Of a DNA stretch of 59,687 bases, positions 18,141 to 26,767 are shown piece by piece. The stretch covers positions 1 to 59,687 of the forward strand of contig NZ_NFLE01000025.1 of NCBI RefSeq assembly GCF_002160755.1, read 5' to 3'. The translations under genes and the position numbers were made by a program. The notes under the pieces are model-generated. The model was not told the DNA's origin, did no database searches, and worked only from the letters and a program-made list of their open reading frames with translations. This DNA is from Lachnoclostridium sp. An14 (lineage in GTDB: Bacteria > Bacillota > Clostridia > Lachnospirales > Lachnospiraceae). The first letter of the stretch is position 1; every line of letters starts with the position of its first letter.

Positions 18141-18175
18141 GCCCATAATCCCCGAAAATCAAGTCTGATGCCTGT

Positions 18176-18403
18176 TTAGGAAAACAGCTCCGGTTCATTT
18201 TCAATTAAATCCTCTGCAAGATATTTATAGTCCATATTTTCGATGCCATACATTCCTTGCTCGATCTGCTCTGCCAGCCTACTCTGATAGTATATGTGCA
18301 TCGCCTGACGCAATTCTATATGTTTCCTTTCCGCAAGATACTCGATAATAGAGGTTTCTAAATTTTGTTTGTAAATATAATCAATATTTCTTTTATCACT
18401 CAT
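18176..18403 (-). CDS. Small protein partnered with a DUF3791 protein
   Basis: A 75-residue soluble, helical, acidic protein (ends YLAEDLIENEPELFS). The ATG at 18403 has AGGTG six bases upstream; the frame is open to 18508, but that part reads through the end of the neighbouring gene and looks non-coding. It lies 58 bases after the DUF3791 gene on the same strand. Such small-gene pairs recur in gut Clostridia and resemble toxin-antitoxin pairs, yet no activity can be assigned. Confidence 0.5.
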   Translation of the reverse strand: MSDKRNIDYIYKQNLETSIIEYLAERKHIELRQAMHIYYQSRLAEQIEQGMYGIENMDYKYLAEDLIENEPELFS

Positions 18404-18461
18404 TTTTTCACCTGATACGACTTTTGATGTCTTATTATTTCCGTTGTTCCATGATACAAAA

Positions 18462-18680
18462 TCATACGGCGACTCCTTTTTCTCTGACAAAATCTGTAAT
18501 ATCATCAATTAGATACTCCATTCCCAACGTATGAAGTGTGTCATAACACATAAATATATAGTCATCTAAAATGTGCGTCTTATAAAGGATACGGTAAACA
18601 TCTGCCGGAGACTTGTTCCAACGGTCAGCCAGATTATGAATAAGAGAAATACTAAATTGCAATTCCTTTTTTGTACACAA
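18462..18680 (-). CDS. DUF3791 domain-containing protein
   Basis: A 72-residue protein with the DUF3791 pattern: an N-terminal helix with SISLIHNLADRWNKSPADVYRIL, then ILDDYIFMCYDTLHTLG and a C-terminal DDITDFVREKG. The TTG at 18680 is chosen because AGGGG lies nine bases upstream; a TTG at 18686 is too close to it. DUF3791 genes are usually grouped with one or two other small genes (often DUF3990), and the function is unknown. AT-rich relative to the flanking operons. Confidence 0.65.
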   Translation of the reverse strand: MCTKKELQFSISLIHNLADRWNKSPADVYRILYKTHILDDYIFMCYDTLHTLGMEYLIDDITDFVREKGVAV

Positions 18681-18802
18681 TATCAATCGCCCCTTTTATA
18701 GCATTTGCCAAAAATTCTTCCTTGATAACTTCTTTTTATTATACTCCACGCTTTGTTCTATGTATAGAAAAGTACATTCATGATTTGTAACATCCGGAGC
18801 TG

Positions 18803-19030
18803 TCATATCAAGCATTTTAAGCACTCTCTCCCTATTTCAACCGCTCGTTCAAGGCTATCTGCATAGTGCATATAATCCGATATATCATGGTAATCAAACC
18901 AATCTGAGCCCATATACTCATCTGTTATCTTTTTTTGTACCCATATTTCATAAGAGTTGGGGTTACGATATACTTCAAATCGAAACTCTCTATCATCAGA
19001 ATATTCTTGATAAACCATATCCTTTCTCAT
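18803..19030 (-). CDS. Small protein of unknown function
   Basis: A 75-residue acidic protein rich in aromatic residues (EYSDDREFRFEVYRN, DWFDYHDISDYMHYADS). The ATG at 19030 has AAGGG seven bases upstream; an upstream GTG at 19063 sits too close to its own G-run. No domain is recognised. It is near the DUF3791 pair and shares its low GC content, so it may belong to the same transferred segment. Confidence 0.45.
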   Translation of the reverse strand: MRKDMVYQEYSDDREFRFEVYRNPNSYEIWVQKKITDEYMGSDWFDYHDISDYMHYADSLERAVEIGRECLKCLI

Positions 19031-19099
19031 ACTGACACCCTTATCCATTCCAATTTCTTTCACTGCCCCCTTCTTGCCCCGCTGCGCAAAAAGGATCCC

Positions 19100-19558
19100 T
19101 CACTTCCCCCGGCCCATTCCGCTTTCTCTTTCCCCCTTCCGATCCGCCCCGAAATACTTCACAAAATAATATTTGTTCCACTTCTCATTCTTCCTGTCTC
19201 TCCTGACAAACTCCAGCTCAAACCCCAGCTTTTGATAAAAAGAAGGGGCCTGATATTCATAGGTAGTGAGACTGATATGGCTCAGGCCGGCGTCCTGGAA
19301 ATCGTCCTCCACCGCCCGGATCAGGCGGCCGCCAATCCCTTTTCCTCTCCAGCCCTCCTTCACCACCAGTTCACTGATATGAACCTCCGAAACGCTGCAA
19401 AACCCTGTAACTGCCCCAACCACTTCCCCCTGCTCCTTCGCCGCGAACGCAAAAGGCGTGCGGCAAAACGCGACTCCATACTTCCGTTCATACCCCTCAA
19501 ATTCTGTCTGGATAAAATCCTCCAGCTGCTGATCCCTGACTGTCATACAGATATTCAT
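19100..19558 (-). CDS. GNAT-family N-acetyltransferase
   Basis: The 152-residue protein carries the acetyl-CoA-binding loop WRGKGIGGRLI (about residues 70-80) following the beta-strand HISELVVKEGW, and the C-terminal SFYQKLGFELEF motif. It should transfer an acetyl group to an amine on a small molecule or protein; the substrate is unknown. The ATG at 19558 is supported by AGGAAGG upstream. It lies 32 bases after a VOC-family gene, so the two may be co-transcribed. Confidence 0.82.
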   Translation of the reverse strand: MNICMTVRDQQLEDFIQTEFEGYERKYGVAFCRTPFAFAAKEQGEVVGAVTGFCSVSEVHISELVVKEGWRGKGIGGRLIRAVEDDFQDAGLSHISLTTYEYQAPSFYQKLGFELEFVRRDRKNEKWNKYYFVKYFGADRKGERESGMGRGK

Positions 19559-19590
19559 TGGTTTCCTGCCTTCCTCCCTCAAAACAGCTC

Positions 19591-19953
19591 CTACATCGGC
19601 GTCCCCACCTCAATCAGATTGCCGTCCAGGTCATAAAACCGGATCACCTTCTGCCCCCAGCTGTGGGTCATAAGGCGGTTGACGTAGGAAATGCCGGGGT
19701 ACAGGGTTTCCAGCTTTTTTACAAACCCTTCGATGTCCCGTTCTTCAAAATACAGCTCACAGGAATGGTTTCGCGGGATCACGTCCTTTCCCAAAAATGA
19801 TCTCCAAATCTTCTCATCCTGGAGCACAAGGCCTTCCGTTAAAATCATATTTCCGTCGTTGTCCAGCACCAGCTCCAGACCGAACAGGTCGTGATAAAAC
19901 CGCCTCGATTTCTCAATATCCTTCACAACAATCAACACATTCTTTAATCTCAT
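19591..19953 (-). CDS. VOC (glyoxalase/bleomycin-resistance) family protein
   Basis: A 120-residue single-module protein with the paired beta-alpha-beta-beta-beta units of the VOC superfamily: MRLKNVLIVVKDIEKSRRFY at the N-terminus and KVIRFYDLDGNLIEVG near the C-terminus. Metal ligands are probably a histidine or glutamate pair, including the final Glu of NLIEVG. AGGAGG precedes the ATG at 19953. It overlaps nothing but starts 27 bases inside the 3' end region of the upstream C-N hydrolase frame boundary (stop at 19980), so co-transcription is likely. Substrate unknown. Confidence 0.78.
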   Translation of the reverse strand: MRLKNVLIVVKDIEKSRRFYHDLFGLELVLDNDGNMILTEGLVLQDEKIWRSFLGKDVIPRNHSCELYFEERDIEGFVKKLETLYPGISYVNRLMTHSWGQKVIRFYDLDGNLIEVGTPM

Positions 19954-19979
19954 TTTCCATTCCTCCTGTCTGACCAGTC

Positions 19980-20912
19980 TCATAAACGGGCCCCTGTAAA
20001 TAAAGGAGAATTGCAGGCAAAGTCCGAATCGTCCCCGCTAAATTCGGTCAAAGATTCCGCAACCTCCGGCTGCGGTTCCGCCAGAATCCCATATAATTCC
20101 GGACGCCTGTTTTTCAGGTTCTGATATTCCCGTTTTCGGAATTCCCTGAGCATATGGATGTCCAATTCCCCAAAGAACAATCCCTCCGACTCATCCGTCT
20201 CCAACACGCAAGTATCCCTTGGCTCCGACCGTTCCGGCTGGTAAATCACGCCGTCAAACAGGGTGGAATGTCCGTTGCAGCCCAAGTGGGGGGCCGGATA
20301 ATTGCAGGTGGCGATGGCCAGCATATTTTCATAGGCCCGGCCCCGGAGCTGAGATAAGCGGTTCACCTCCATGGGACAGGCGTTGGGCACAAGCACCAGC
20401 TCCGCCCCTTTCAGCATCAGGATTCTGGCGCTTTCCGGAAACTCTCGGTCATAGCAGATCATGGAACCGACCTTGAGGTTTCCCTTGGCCGTTTCCAATT
20501 CCGCGGCCACAAACTCATCCCCCGCGCACAGGACGCTCTCGTCATCCGTCTCTCCAAAATCGCAGATATGCACTTTGGAATACTTGTAAACCGCTTTTCC
20601 GTGACGGTCATAAAGACAAATCGTATTTTTCGGCCTGAACTGCCCGCTTTCCAGGAAAGTAATGCCAACCGCCAGCTTTAACTCCTTCGCCAGCTCCCCA
20701 TAGCGGGCCGCAAACTCCCCATCCGCGGAAACGGCAAGGGCGTTCAGCTGTTCCATATCGTGAGGGATCCGATACCCACAGTTCCACAGCTCCGGAAACA
20801 AGGCAATATCCGCCCCCTGTTCCTTCGCCTCTCTGCAATACCGAACCCCTTTTTCCATGGTTTTCTTCATGCTCTCACAGGGGAGCAGCTGGAGAAACGC
20901 AATCTTTATCAT
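19980..20912 (-). CDS. Carbon-nitrogen hydrolase (nitrilase superfamily)
   Basis: The nitrilase-fold catalytic triad is complete in this 310-residue protein: Glu41 in LFPELWNCG, Lys113 in YSKVH, and Cys153 in MICYDREFPE. Enzymes of this kind hydrolyse amides or N-carbamoyl compounds to acids and ammonia. The length is slightly above the 260-290 usual for the class, with a C-terminal tail of about 35 residues. The substrate is not evident: omega-amidase, N-carbamoylputrescine amidase and deaminated-glutathione amidase are all possible. Confidence 0.82.
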   Translation of the reverse strand: MIKIAFLQLLPCESMKKTMEKGVRYCREAKEQGADIALFPELWNCGYRIPHDMEQLNALAVSADGEFAARYGELAKELKLAVGITFLESGQFRPKNTICLYDRHGKAVYKYSKVHICDFGETDDESVLCAGDEFVAAELETAKGNLKVGSMICYDREFPESARILMLKGAELVLVPNACPMEVNRLSQLRGRAYENMLAIATCNYPAPHLGCNGHSTLFDGVIYQPERSEPRDTCVLETDESEGLFFGELDIHMLREFRKREYQNLKNRRPELYGILAEPQPEVAESLTEFSGDDSDFACNSPLFTGARL

Positions 20913-20980
20913 AGGATGAACACTCCTTTTAGATCCAACTTATTTTTTCATTTGTCCCGTCCATGATAAATGGGAATCCA

Positions 20981-21628
20981 TCAGTCATACTTTTCAATAT
21001 GAACCGTGGCAATGGCCGATGGATTCGGCTCCCCGGTGATCAAATCCTGAGGGGCAGGAACCAGCATCATAAACCCGTCCTTTCCATACCGTTTTTCATA
21101 GCCCTGGGCGTATGTTTCCTCCACGGAAATATGCTGTACCTGTCCGATGACCATGGACGTAATCCCTGCTCCGCTCAAATCCCGCGTTTCCTTCAGGGTG
21201 CACTCCATATTGATAAACGCCTCCTGTATCATAGGGGCATGGATGGTCTTGGCATGGACAAGGGAAAAATGGCCTGCGGAAAACTCATCCGTTTCCTCAT
21301 CGTTATGGTGAATGGTGGCTACCAGCTGATCGTAAGCGCTTATGGGGAGAAAGTTGATGCAAAAGCACTGTTCTCTCTGGATATTTGCATACGTATGGGT
21401 GTGCTGATAAAGATTTCCCATCACCGCAAAAAACGCTGTCTTATCGCCATGAAAACAGCTCCAGGAGTGAAAACAGACATTGGGCTTTCCATTTTCCTTC
21501 CATGTGGTAATGGCAAACAACACCGTGGGAATGCCAGCCGTTATTTCAAAGTGTGAAAACAATTCAAATTCCTCTGGGTACGCGGGTTGGAAATACTGCG
21601 GAAACTCTTTTCCTATACTGATTTTCAT
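20981..21628 (-). CDS. Flavin reductase-like FMN-binding protein
   Basis: A 215-residue protein of the flavin reductase-like family, which binds FMN in a split-barrel fold and often transfers electrons from a reduced pyridine nucleotide or ferredoxin. The FMN-site pattern appears as VLFAITTWKENGKPNVCFHSWSC early in the chain and an ENFxxxINFLP-type stretch (CFCINFLPIS) later. The ATG at 21628 has AGGAGG eight bases upstream; an earlier ATG at 21655 lacks one. It precedes the C-N hydrolase gene by 68 bases. Confidence 0.8.
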   Translation of the reverse strand: MKISIGKEFPQYFQPAYPEEFELFSHFEITAGIPTVLFAITTWKENGKPNVCFHSWSCFHGDKTAFFAVMGNLYQHTHTYANIQREQCFCINFLPISAYDQLVATIHHNDEETDEFSAGHFSLVHAKTIHAPMIQEAFINMECTLKETRDLSGAGITSMVIGQVQHISVEETYAQGYEKRYGKDGFMMLVPAPQDLITGEPNPSAIATVHIEKYD

Positions 21629-21655
21629 TTCATGCGCCTCCTGACCGTTTTTCAT

Positions 21656-21751
21656 TTATCGTTCAAGCCCTAAAACCTCATAATACTCATCCCTGTACTG
21701 AATTTGATTTTTCTTTTTCAGCCTTACAGATACTTCATCCATCCAATCCAT
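21656..21751 (-). other. Possible gene remnant ahead of the flavin reductase gene
   Basis: A 31-codon frame, ending QYRDEYYEVLGLER, has the composition of a genuine protein C-terminus, but a stop codon lies directly before its ATG and there is no good ribosome-binding site. It may be the tail of a lost gene. The stretch 21629-22136 contains this, a small-RNA candidate and a possible peptide-gene tail. Confidence 0.2.
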
Positions 21752-21955
21752 TTAGACACCACCATTTCCAGTTTTTCCTCTCCCTCTTTATCTCCCATTC
21801 TACCACAATTCCCCAGCCATTGAAATGGCCGTTTCTCTCTCATCCCTGTCTCGTTTCTGTCTCTCGTTCTGGAAGAAATGTACGAGAACGTCATGTCCCG
21901 TTCCCATGCTGGAAAATTTTCCAGGTATCTTGTAAAACAGCTCTGCATAATATGT

Positions 21956-22045
21956 TATAATGCCGATAGGCAAGAAAAGATAGTAGCATCCAAATGATGC
22001 AACAAAATCGAACACCCCAGAGGTCGCGACTCTGGGGTGTTCTTC
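21956..22045 (+). ncRNA. Candidate small RNA with strong terminator
   Basis: A -10 box TATAAT (21956-21961) precedes a short segment with a small hairpin GCATC-N5-GATGC and then a 13-pair stem, GAACACCCCAGAG (22010-22022) with CTCTGGGGTGTTC (22030-22042), followed by TTCTCTCTTT. The -35 is weak (TTGTAA, 20 bases away). The same stem read leftward is followed by GATTTTGTT and may instead end the modABC transcript. Either reading fits; both may be true. Confidence 0.4.
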
Positions 22046-22084
22046 TCTCTTTATGCAGTTGAGCATCTACAGGCTGGTTACCGA

Positions 22085-22141
22085 CTATTTATCGCCGTCC
22101 AACCATTTGTTGATGAGGTGGCAAGCCGCCCCGCCGTCACC
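22085..22141 (-). pseudogene. Possible tail of a small holin-like peptide gene
   Basis: On the minus strand, in a frame different from modC, the codons after the modC stop read GGAACHLINKWLDGDK and then a stop at 22085. This resembles the C-terminus of short membrane peptides (holin-like or type I toxins) of Clostridia, but the hydrophobic segment expected upstream is missing because modC occupies that place. It could be a remnant or chance. Confidence 0.2.
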
Positions 22142-23180
22142 GGTACAGCGGCATCACCTGCTCCGGGGCGATTCCCAGGCGTTTTGGGAAATGCTGGGGC
22201 CGCCGCTCCTTGGGGATCCGCCACCACACCGGCCGGGAATCCGGGGCGGCAGTTTCGTAGCGAAACTTTAAAATCCACTCGAAGGGTTCCTCCATCTCCC
22301 CCTCCAGCACCACCGCCCCGCTGTTCCTCTCCTCCTCTGGGGAAAAATAGTGGGCGCGGATGCCGATGGCGCAAAGATCGTCCCTTAAGGGTTCCTCCGT
22401 CTCCAGACACAGCCCCCAGGCCGGCACCTCCGCCAGGTGTTCCCCCGCCTTTCTCGCCTCCACAATGTTCTTGCAGCCGGTGAGCACCGCTCCCTGGCGG
22501 CTGCCGGGGCTGCGAAACATCTGTTTCACCGGCCCTTTTCCCAGGATCCTGCCGCGATCCATCACCGCCAGGCTGCCGCACAGGCGGTAGATCTCGTCCC
22601 GGTTGTGGCTCACCAGCAGCACATCCTTTCCAAACTCCCGCAGCCACTCCTGCATATCCGTCTGAATCTGCACCCGCAGATAGGCGTCCAGAGCACTGAA
22701 GGGCTCGTCCAGCATGAGGATTTCCGGGCTCCCGGCCAGGATCCTGGCCAGGGCCACCCGCTGCTGCTGGCCGCCGGAGAGCTGGGCGGGACGGCGTGTT
22801 TCCAGCCCCTCCAGTTTCATCCTCCCGATCATCTCCGCAGCCGCCTTCTTTCTGCGGCGTTTGTCCTTTTCCCGGTGCAGGCCGCAGAGGATGTTCTGCT
22901 CCACAGTCATATTGGGAAACAGGCCGTAATTTTGAAACAGGTAGCCCACCCGCCGCTCCTGGGGCGGAAGGTTGATACCGGCGGCACTGTCAAAGAGGGG
23001 GACGCCGTTTAACACGATCCGCCCCTCGTCCGGCCGGACAATCCCGGCGATGCAGCGCAGGGTCATGCTCTTTCCGCAGCCCGACGCCCCCAAAATCCCC
23101 AGGATGTCCCCGTCCGTCTCAAAGGCGGTCTCCAGGCGGAACCCGCCAAACTCTTTTTTTATGTCCACTGACAGGCTCAT
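22137..23180 (-). CDS. modC: Molybdate ABC transporter ATPase
   Basis: ModC drives molybdate or tungstate import with ModA and ModB. The 347-residue chain has Walker A GASGCGKS (31-38), signature LSGGQQQR, Walker B ILMLDEP and the D-loop SALD, then a C-terminal regulatory domain. That C-terminal part (about residues 235-347) is only loosely like the usual TOBE pair. It overlaps modB by four bases and is the last gene of the molybdenum operon; the strong hairpin at 22010-22042 is a likely end. Confidence 0.88.
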   Translation of the reverse strand: MSLSVDIKKEFGGFRLETAFETDGDILGILGASGCGKSMTLRCIAGIVRPDEGRIVLNGVPLFDSAAGINLPPQERRVGYLFQNYGLFPNMTVEQNILCGLHREKDKRRRKKAAAEMIGRMKLEGLETRRPAQLSGGQQQRVALARILAGSPEILMLDEPFSALDAYLRVQIQTDMQEWLREFGKDVLLVSHNRDEIYRLCGSLAVMDRGRILGKGPVKQMFRSPGSRQGAVLTGCKNIVEARKAGEHLAEVPAWGLCLETEEPLRDDLCAIGIRAHYFSPEEERNSGAVVLEGEMEEPFEWILKFRYETAAPDSRPVWWRIPKERRPQHFPKRLGIAPEQVMPLYR

Positions 23181-23851
23181 AGCCGCCTCCTTCCCGCCGC
23201 CCGCTCCTTCGACTCCAGCATATTGACGGTCAAAAGCACCACCGCGGAAATGGCCAGGTTGATCATCACCCAGATGAAGGCCCCGCCCTCGTCGTTGGTG
23301 CGCCAGAGCTGGTAGACGGTGGTGGAAATGGTGGCCGTCCGCCCCGGCGTGTAGCCGATGAGCATACTGGTGGCCCCGTACTCTCCCAGGGCCCTGGCAA
23401 AGGCCAGCACCGTTCCCGCCAGAATCCCCTGGCGGCAGGCCGGCATCCGGATGCGCCAGAAAATATAGGTGTTGGAAAGGCCCAGGGTCTGGCCGGAGTA
23501 AGCCAGGGTCTCGTCAAAGCTCTCAAAGGCCCCTCTGGCCGTCCGGTACATCAGGGGAAAGGAAACCACGGCCGCCGCCAGGATCCCACCGTACCAGGTC
23601 ATGGTAAACCGGATCCCGTACTGGGCCAGAACCATCCCCAAAGGCCGCCTGGCCCCAAAGATCAGCAGCAGAACATACCCGCACACCGTGGGCGGCAGCA
23701 CCATGGGCAGCGTCAGCACCACATCCAGCAGCCCCTTCACCGCCCGCGGCAGCCTGGCGGCATAGTAGGCGGCAAAAATTCCCGTAAAAAACACCGCCAC
23801 ACTGCTCACCGCCGCGATCCGCAGGGAGTTCCAAAGAGGGTAAAGATCCAT
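23177..23851 (-). CDS. modB: Molybdate ABC transporter permease
   Basis: The 224-residue membrane protein has about five hydrophobic segments and the coupling motif of binding-protein-dependent permeases near residues 140-160 (LGLSNTYIFWRIRMPACRQG), which contacts ModC. LPMVLPPTVCGYVLL is the family stretch at about residues 48-62. It overlaps modC by four bases and follows modA by nine. Confidence 0.9.
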   Translation of the reverse strand: MDLYPLWNSLRIAAVSSVAVFFTGIFAAYYAARLPRAVKGLLDVVLTLPMVLPPTVCGYVLLLIFGARRPLGMVLAQYGIRFTMTWYGGILAAAVVSFPLMYRTARGAFESFDETLAYSGQTLGLSNTYIFWRIRMPACRQGILAGTVLAFARALGEYGATSMLIGYTPGRTATISTTVYQLWRTNDEGGAFIWVMINLAISAVVLLTVNMLESKERAAGRRRL

Positions 23852-23860
23852 GATTCCTCC

Positions 23861-24829
23861 TTATTCCACCGGAGAAAAGCCCACGTTTTCAAAGACAGCC
23901 ATGGCCTCCTCCTGGCTCAGATAGTCTAAAAATGCCTTCGCCTCCTCCGGGTGGCTGCTGACCTTGAGCACCGCCGCCGGATAGATGACCTGGCCGCACA
24001 TTTCCGCCGTGGCGTAGTCCACCGGGGACAGGCCCGCGCTGAAGGCGTCTGTGCAGTACACCACGCCGCAGTCCACGCTGGCCTCGGTGATCTGGGTGGT
24101 CACCTCTTTTACGTTGGTGCCGTAGGTGATCTTCCCGGCCTTTGCCAGCTCCTCCTCGCCCAGGCCGTAGTAGGCCAGGATGTTCTGGGTGTACTGACCT
24201 ACGGGAACGTCGCTGTTTCCCATAGCCATGAGAATGTCCTCACCGGTGAGAGCCTGGGCCAGTCCGTCAAAGCTCTCGATGCCCGCCGGATTCCCCTCCG
24301 GCACGCAGAGGGTGACCCGGTTTTCCAGAAGGTCCAGCCTGGTGGTCCCGTCCACGAAATCCAAGCCGTCAGTGTTCACGCCGGCATCCGCCTGGATGTC
24401 CAGCTGATCCATCTGTTTCTGACCGGCGGAGATAAACAGGTCGCAGTCCGCCCCCTCCTCGATCTGGGTTTTTAAGGTGCCGGAGGAATCAAAGTTGAAG
24501 GTGAGAGTCACGTTGGGGGCCACCTCCTTGTAGAGGCCGGCGATCTCGTTTAAGGTCTCCGTCATGGAGGCCGCCGCGAACACGATCAGCTCCGTCTCCT
24601 CTCCTTCCGCCGCCTGGTTTGTCTCCTCCTGGGCGTCAGCCGCCTCTCCGGCGGAAGGGTCTGTCTTCTGGCTTTCCGCCGCAGCGGAAGATTTCCCAGC
24701 CTCCCGGCTCTCCGCCGCAGCGGTCTTCTCCGCCTCCGGCCCGCCGTTTCCTCCTCCGCAGGCCGCCAGACTCAGGCTGCCCGCCGCCAATGCCATCGCC
24801 AACACTGCCGCTGCTCTCTTTTTCATCAT
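23861..24829 (-). CDS. modA: Molybdate-binding lipoprotein
   Basis: ModA captures molybdate outside the cell. A lipobox LSLAAC places the lipidated Cys at residue 24. A linker of about 55 residues rich in Ala, Glu and Ser follows, then the binding domain with LIVFAAASMTETLNEIAGLY and the anion-site DSSGTLKTQIEEGADCDLFISA. At 322 residues it is longer than usual because of the linker. GGAGG precedes the first of two adjacent ATGs. Confidence 0.9.
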   Translation of the reverse strand: MMKKRAAAVLAMALAAGSLSLAACGGGNGGPEAEKTAAAESREAGKSSAAAESQKTDPSAGEAADAQEETNQAAEGEETELIVFAAASMTETLNEIAGLYKEVAPNVTLTFNFDSSGTLKTQIEEGADCDLFISAGQKQMDQLDIQADAGVNTDGLDFVDGTTRLDLLENRVTLCVPEGNPAGIESFDGLAQALTGEDILMAMGNSDVPVGQYTQNILAYYGLGEEELAKAGKITYGTNVKEVTTQITEASVDCGVVYCTDAFSAGLSPVDYATAEMCGQVIYPAAVLKVSSHPEEAKAFLDYLSQEEAMAVFENVGFSPVE

Positions 24830-24864
24830 TCATTTCCTCCTTTGAATGCTCCTCTTTCCCCCCG

Positions 24865-25797
24865 TCAGCGGGCGCAGTCCTGCACCCTGCCCCGCAAAAG
24901 CCCCATGGCGTGGGGGATGGTATCCAGAAACACATCCATGGACTCCTGACAGGCCTTGGGACTGCCGGGCAAGTTGATGATCAGGGTCTTTCCCCGGATC
25001 ACCGATACCCCCCGCCCCAGCATGGCCCTGGGGGTGATGTTCATGCTGGCCGCCCGGATGGCCTCGGCGATTCCCGGCGCCTGGCGGTGTGCCACCGCCA
25101 GGGTGGCCTCCGGCGTGATGTCCCTGAGGGAAAAACCCGTCCCACCGGTGGTGAGAATCAGATCCAGCTGCCGCTGGTCCGCCAGACGGATCAGGGTTTT
25201 TTCCAGCCGTTCCCGGTCGTCCGCCAGCAGGATGGTTTCCACCACCTCATAGCCGTTTTCCCGCAGCCTGGCGGCGATGGCGGGGCCGCTCTCGTCCTTT
25301 CGCTCTCCCGCCGCCCCCTTGTCTGACAAGGTGATCACCGCCGCCTGCCAGGGAAAGGGCGTCTCCCGCTCCAGCACCTCCACCCGGTCGCCGACGCGGA
25401 TGATCCCGCCCTTTAATACCCTGGCAAACACGCCCTCCCTGGGCATGATGCAGTCCCCCACGGAGTGGTAGATGGCGCAGTGGGTGTGGCACTCCTTTCC
25501 GATCTGGGTCAGCTCCAGCACCGCCTCCCCTATCCCGATCCAGCTTCCCACCGGCAGACGCCTAAAATCTATCCCCTCCGCCACAATATTTTCCCCGAAG
25601 GCGCCAAACTCCACCTCGGCCCCCCGTTTTCGGAAATCCTCAATTTTCTCCAATCCCAGAAGGCTCACCTGACGGTGCCAGTTTCCGCCGTGGGCGTCCC
25701 CCTCGATCCCGTACCCCTCTAACAGCCTGGCCGTCTCCACAGGATGCTTGGCCGTCCCTCTCCGTTCCGATATGCAGATCGCTTTGATTTCTCCCAT
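24865..25797 (-). CDS. MOSC domain fused to a MogA/MoaB-type domain
   Basis: Residues 1-140 form a MOSC domain (GIEGDAHGGNWHRQVSLL, and a cysteine-bearing ECHTHCAIY) of the kind that handles sulfur for molybdenum cofactor. Residues 150-310 form a MogA/MoaB domain that adenylates molybdopterin; the TTGGTGFSLRDITPEAT motif is the molybdopterin site. The ATG at 25797 follows GGAGGT. It sits between moaA and modA in the operon. A one-chain MOSC-MogA protein is known in Clostridia. Confidence 0.85.
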   Translation of the reverse strand: MGEIKAICISERRGTAKHPVETARLLEGYGIEGDAHGGNWHRQVSLLGLEKIEDFRKRGAEVEFGAFGENIVAEGIDFRRLPVGSWIGIGEAVLELTQIGKECHTHCAIYHSVGDCIMPREGVFARVLKGGIIRVGDRVEVLERETPFPWQAAVITLSDKGAAGERKDESGPAIAARLRENGYEVVETILLADDRERLEKTLIRLADQRQLDLILTTGGTGFSLRDITPEATLAVAHRQAPGIAEAIRAASMNITPRAMLGRGVSVIRGKTLIINLPGSPKACQESMDVFLDTIPHAMGLLRGRVQDCAR

Positions 25798-25801
25798 TTG
25801 C

Positions 25802-26767
25802 TCAACCTCCGATTTCCGCCATGGTATGGCTCTCTGTGACTGGCCCGCCGCCGTCAAAGCAGTGGGCGCGGGGTTTCCCGTAAATGGCCTGGGCCAGGGC
25901 CGTTTTCAGTTCTTCGTCGCCGCATCCGCCCCGCAGCAGGCTTTTCACATCCGTCCCGTCCCCGTAGCAGAGACAGGGCTTTAAAAGGCCCGTGCTGGTC
26001 AGCCTCACCCGGTTGCAGCCCTGGCAAAAGCTGTGGCTCACGGCGTCGATCCAGCCGATGCGCCCCTTTAACCTGGCGCTGGCCTCGTAGCGGGCCGGGC
26101 CAAAGCCCCGTTTTTCTTCCGCCGGGGCCAGATCGGGGTATTCCTTTCCCAGGATTTCCCTGGCGGCCGCAGCGGATAACCCGCCGCCGCCCGCCCCGGC
26201 GCCGATGGGCATGAGCTCGATGAAACGCACGTCCACCGGCAGCCGTCTGGCGTACTCCACCACGGGAAGAATCCGGTTTTCCCCGCCGGAGAGCAGCACG
26301 CAGTTGCATTTCGTGGGGATGCCCAGGCGGACCACCTCCCGGATGGCCCGATCCACCGTTTCAAAGGCGTCCCGGCCAGTGATGGCCGCGTAGTCCTCCC
26401 GGCCCGCCGTGTCCAGGCTGATATTGACGCCGTCGATGTTCATGGCAGCCAGCTCCCCGGCCGCCTCCGAGAGGAGCAGGCCGTTGGTGGTGAGGGTCAC
26501 CGTCTCCGCACCGTCCATGGCTTTCAGCTCCCGCAGAAAATCCAGGATCCCCCGGCGCACCAGAGGCTCGCCCCCTGTGACCTTAAAGTGGCAAATCCCC
26601 AGCTTTACCGCCTGGCGGCAGATCCGAAGGATTTCCTCATACCGCAGGATCTCCCCGTGGGGCAGCTGTTTGATCCCCTCCGGCATACAGTAGGCGCACC
26701 GCAGGTTGCAGCGGTCGGTGACGGAGATGCGCAGGTAGTGGATGTCCCGGCCGTACTGGTCACGCAT
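25802..26767 (-). CDS. moaA: GTP 3',8-cyclase (molybdopterin step 1)
   Basis: With S-adenosylmethionine, MoaA turns GTP into 3',8-cyclo-GTP. The 321-residue protein has the N-terminal radical-SAM cluster CNLRCAYC (Cys20, Cys24, Cys27) and the C-terminal second cluster CQGC with a further Cys in LKPCLCYG. The ATG at 26767 has AGGAGG upstream and lies inside the end of moaC, so the genes overlap by eight bases. Confidence 0.93.
   Translation of the reverse strand: MRDQYGRDIHYLRISVTDRCNLRCAYCMPEGIKQLPHGEILRYEEILRICRQAVKLGICHFKVTGGEPLVRRGILDFLRELKAMDGAETVTLTTNGLLLSEAAGELAAMNIDGVNISLDTAGREDYAAITGRDAFETVDRAIREVVRLGIPTKCNCVLLSGGENRILPVVEYARRLPVDVRFIELMPIGAGAGGGGLSAAAAREILGKEYPDLAPAEEKRGFGPARYEASARLKGRIGWIDAVSHSFCQGCNRVRLTSTGLLKPCLCYGDGTDVKSLLRGGCGDEELKTALAQAIYGKPRAHCFDGGGPVTESHTMAEIGG

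Noticed and set aside
21800-22066. An 88-codon minus-strand frame containing FVASFGCYYLFLPIGIITYY
   Set aside because: It reads through a perfect terminator hairpin; the hydrophobic stretch is interesting but the frame starts inside the hairpin region without a ribosome-binding site.
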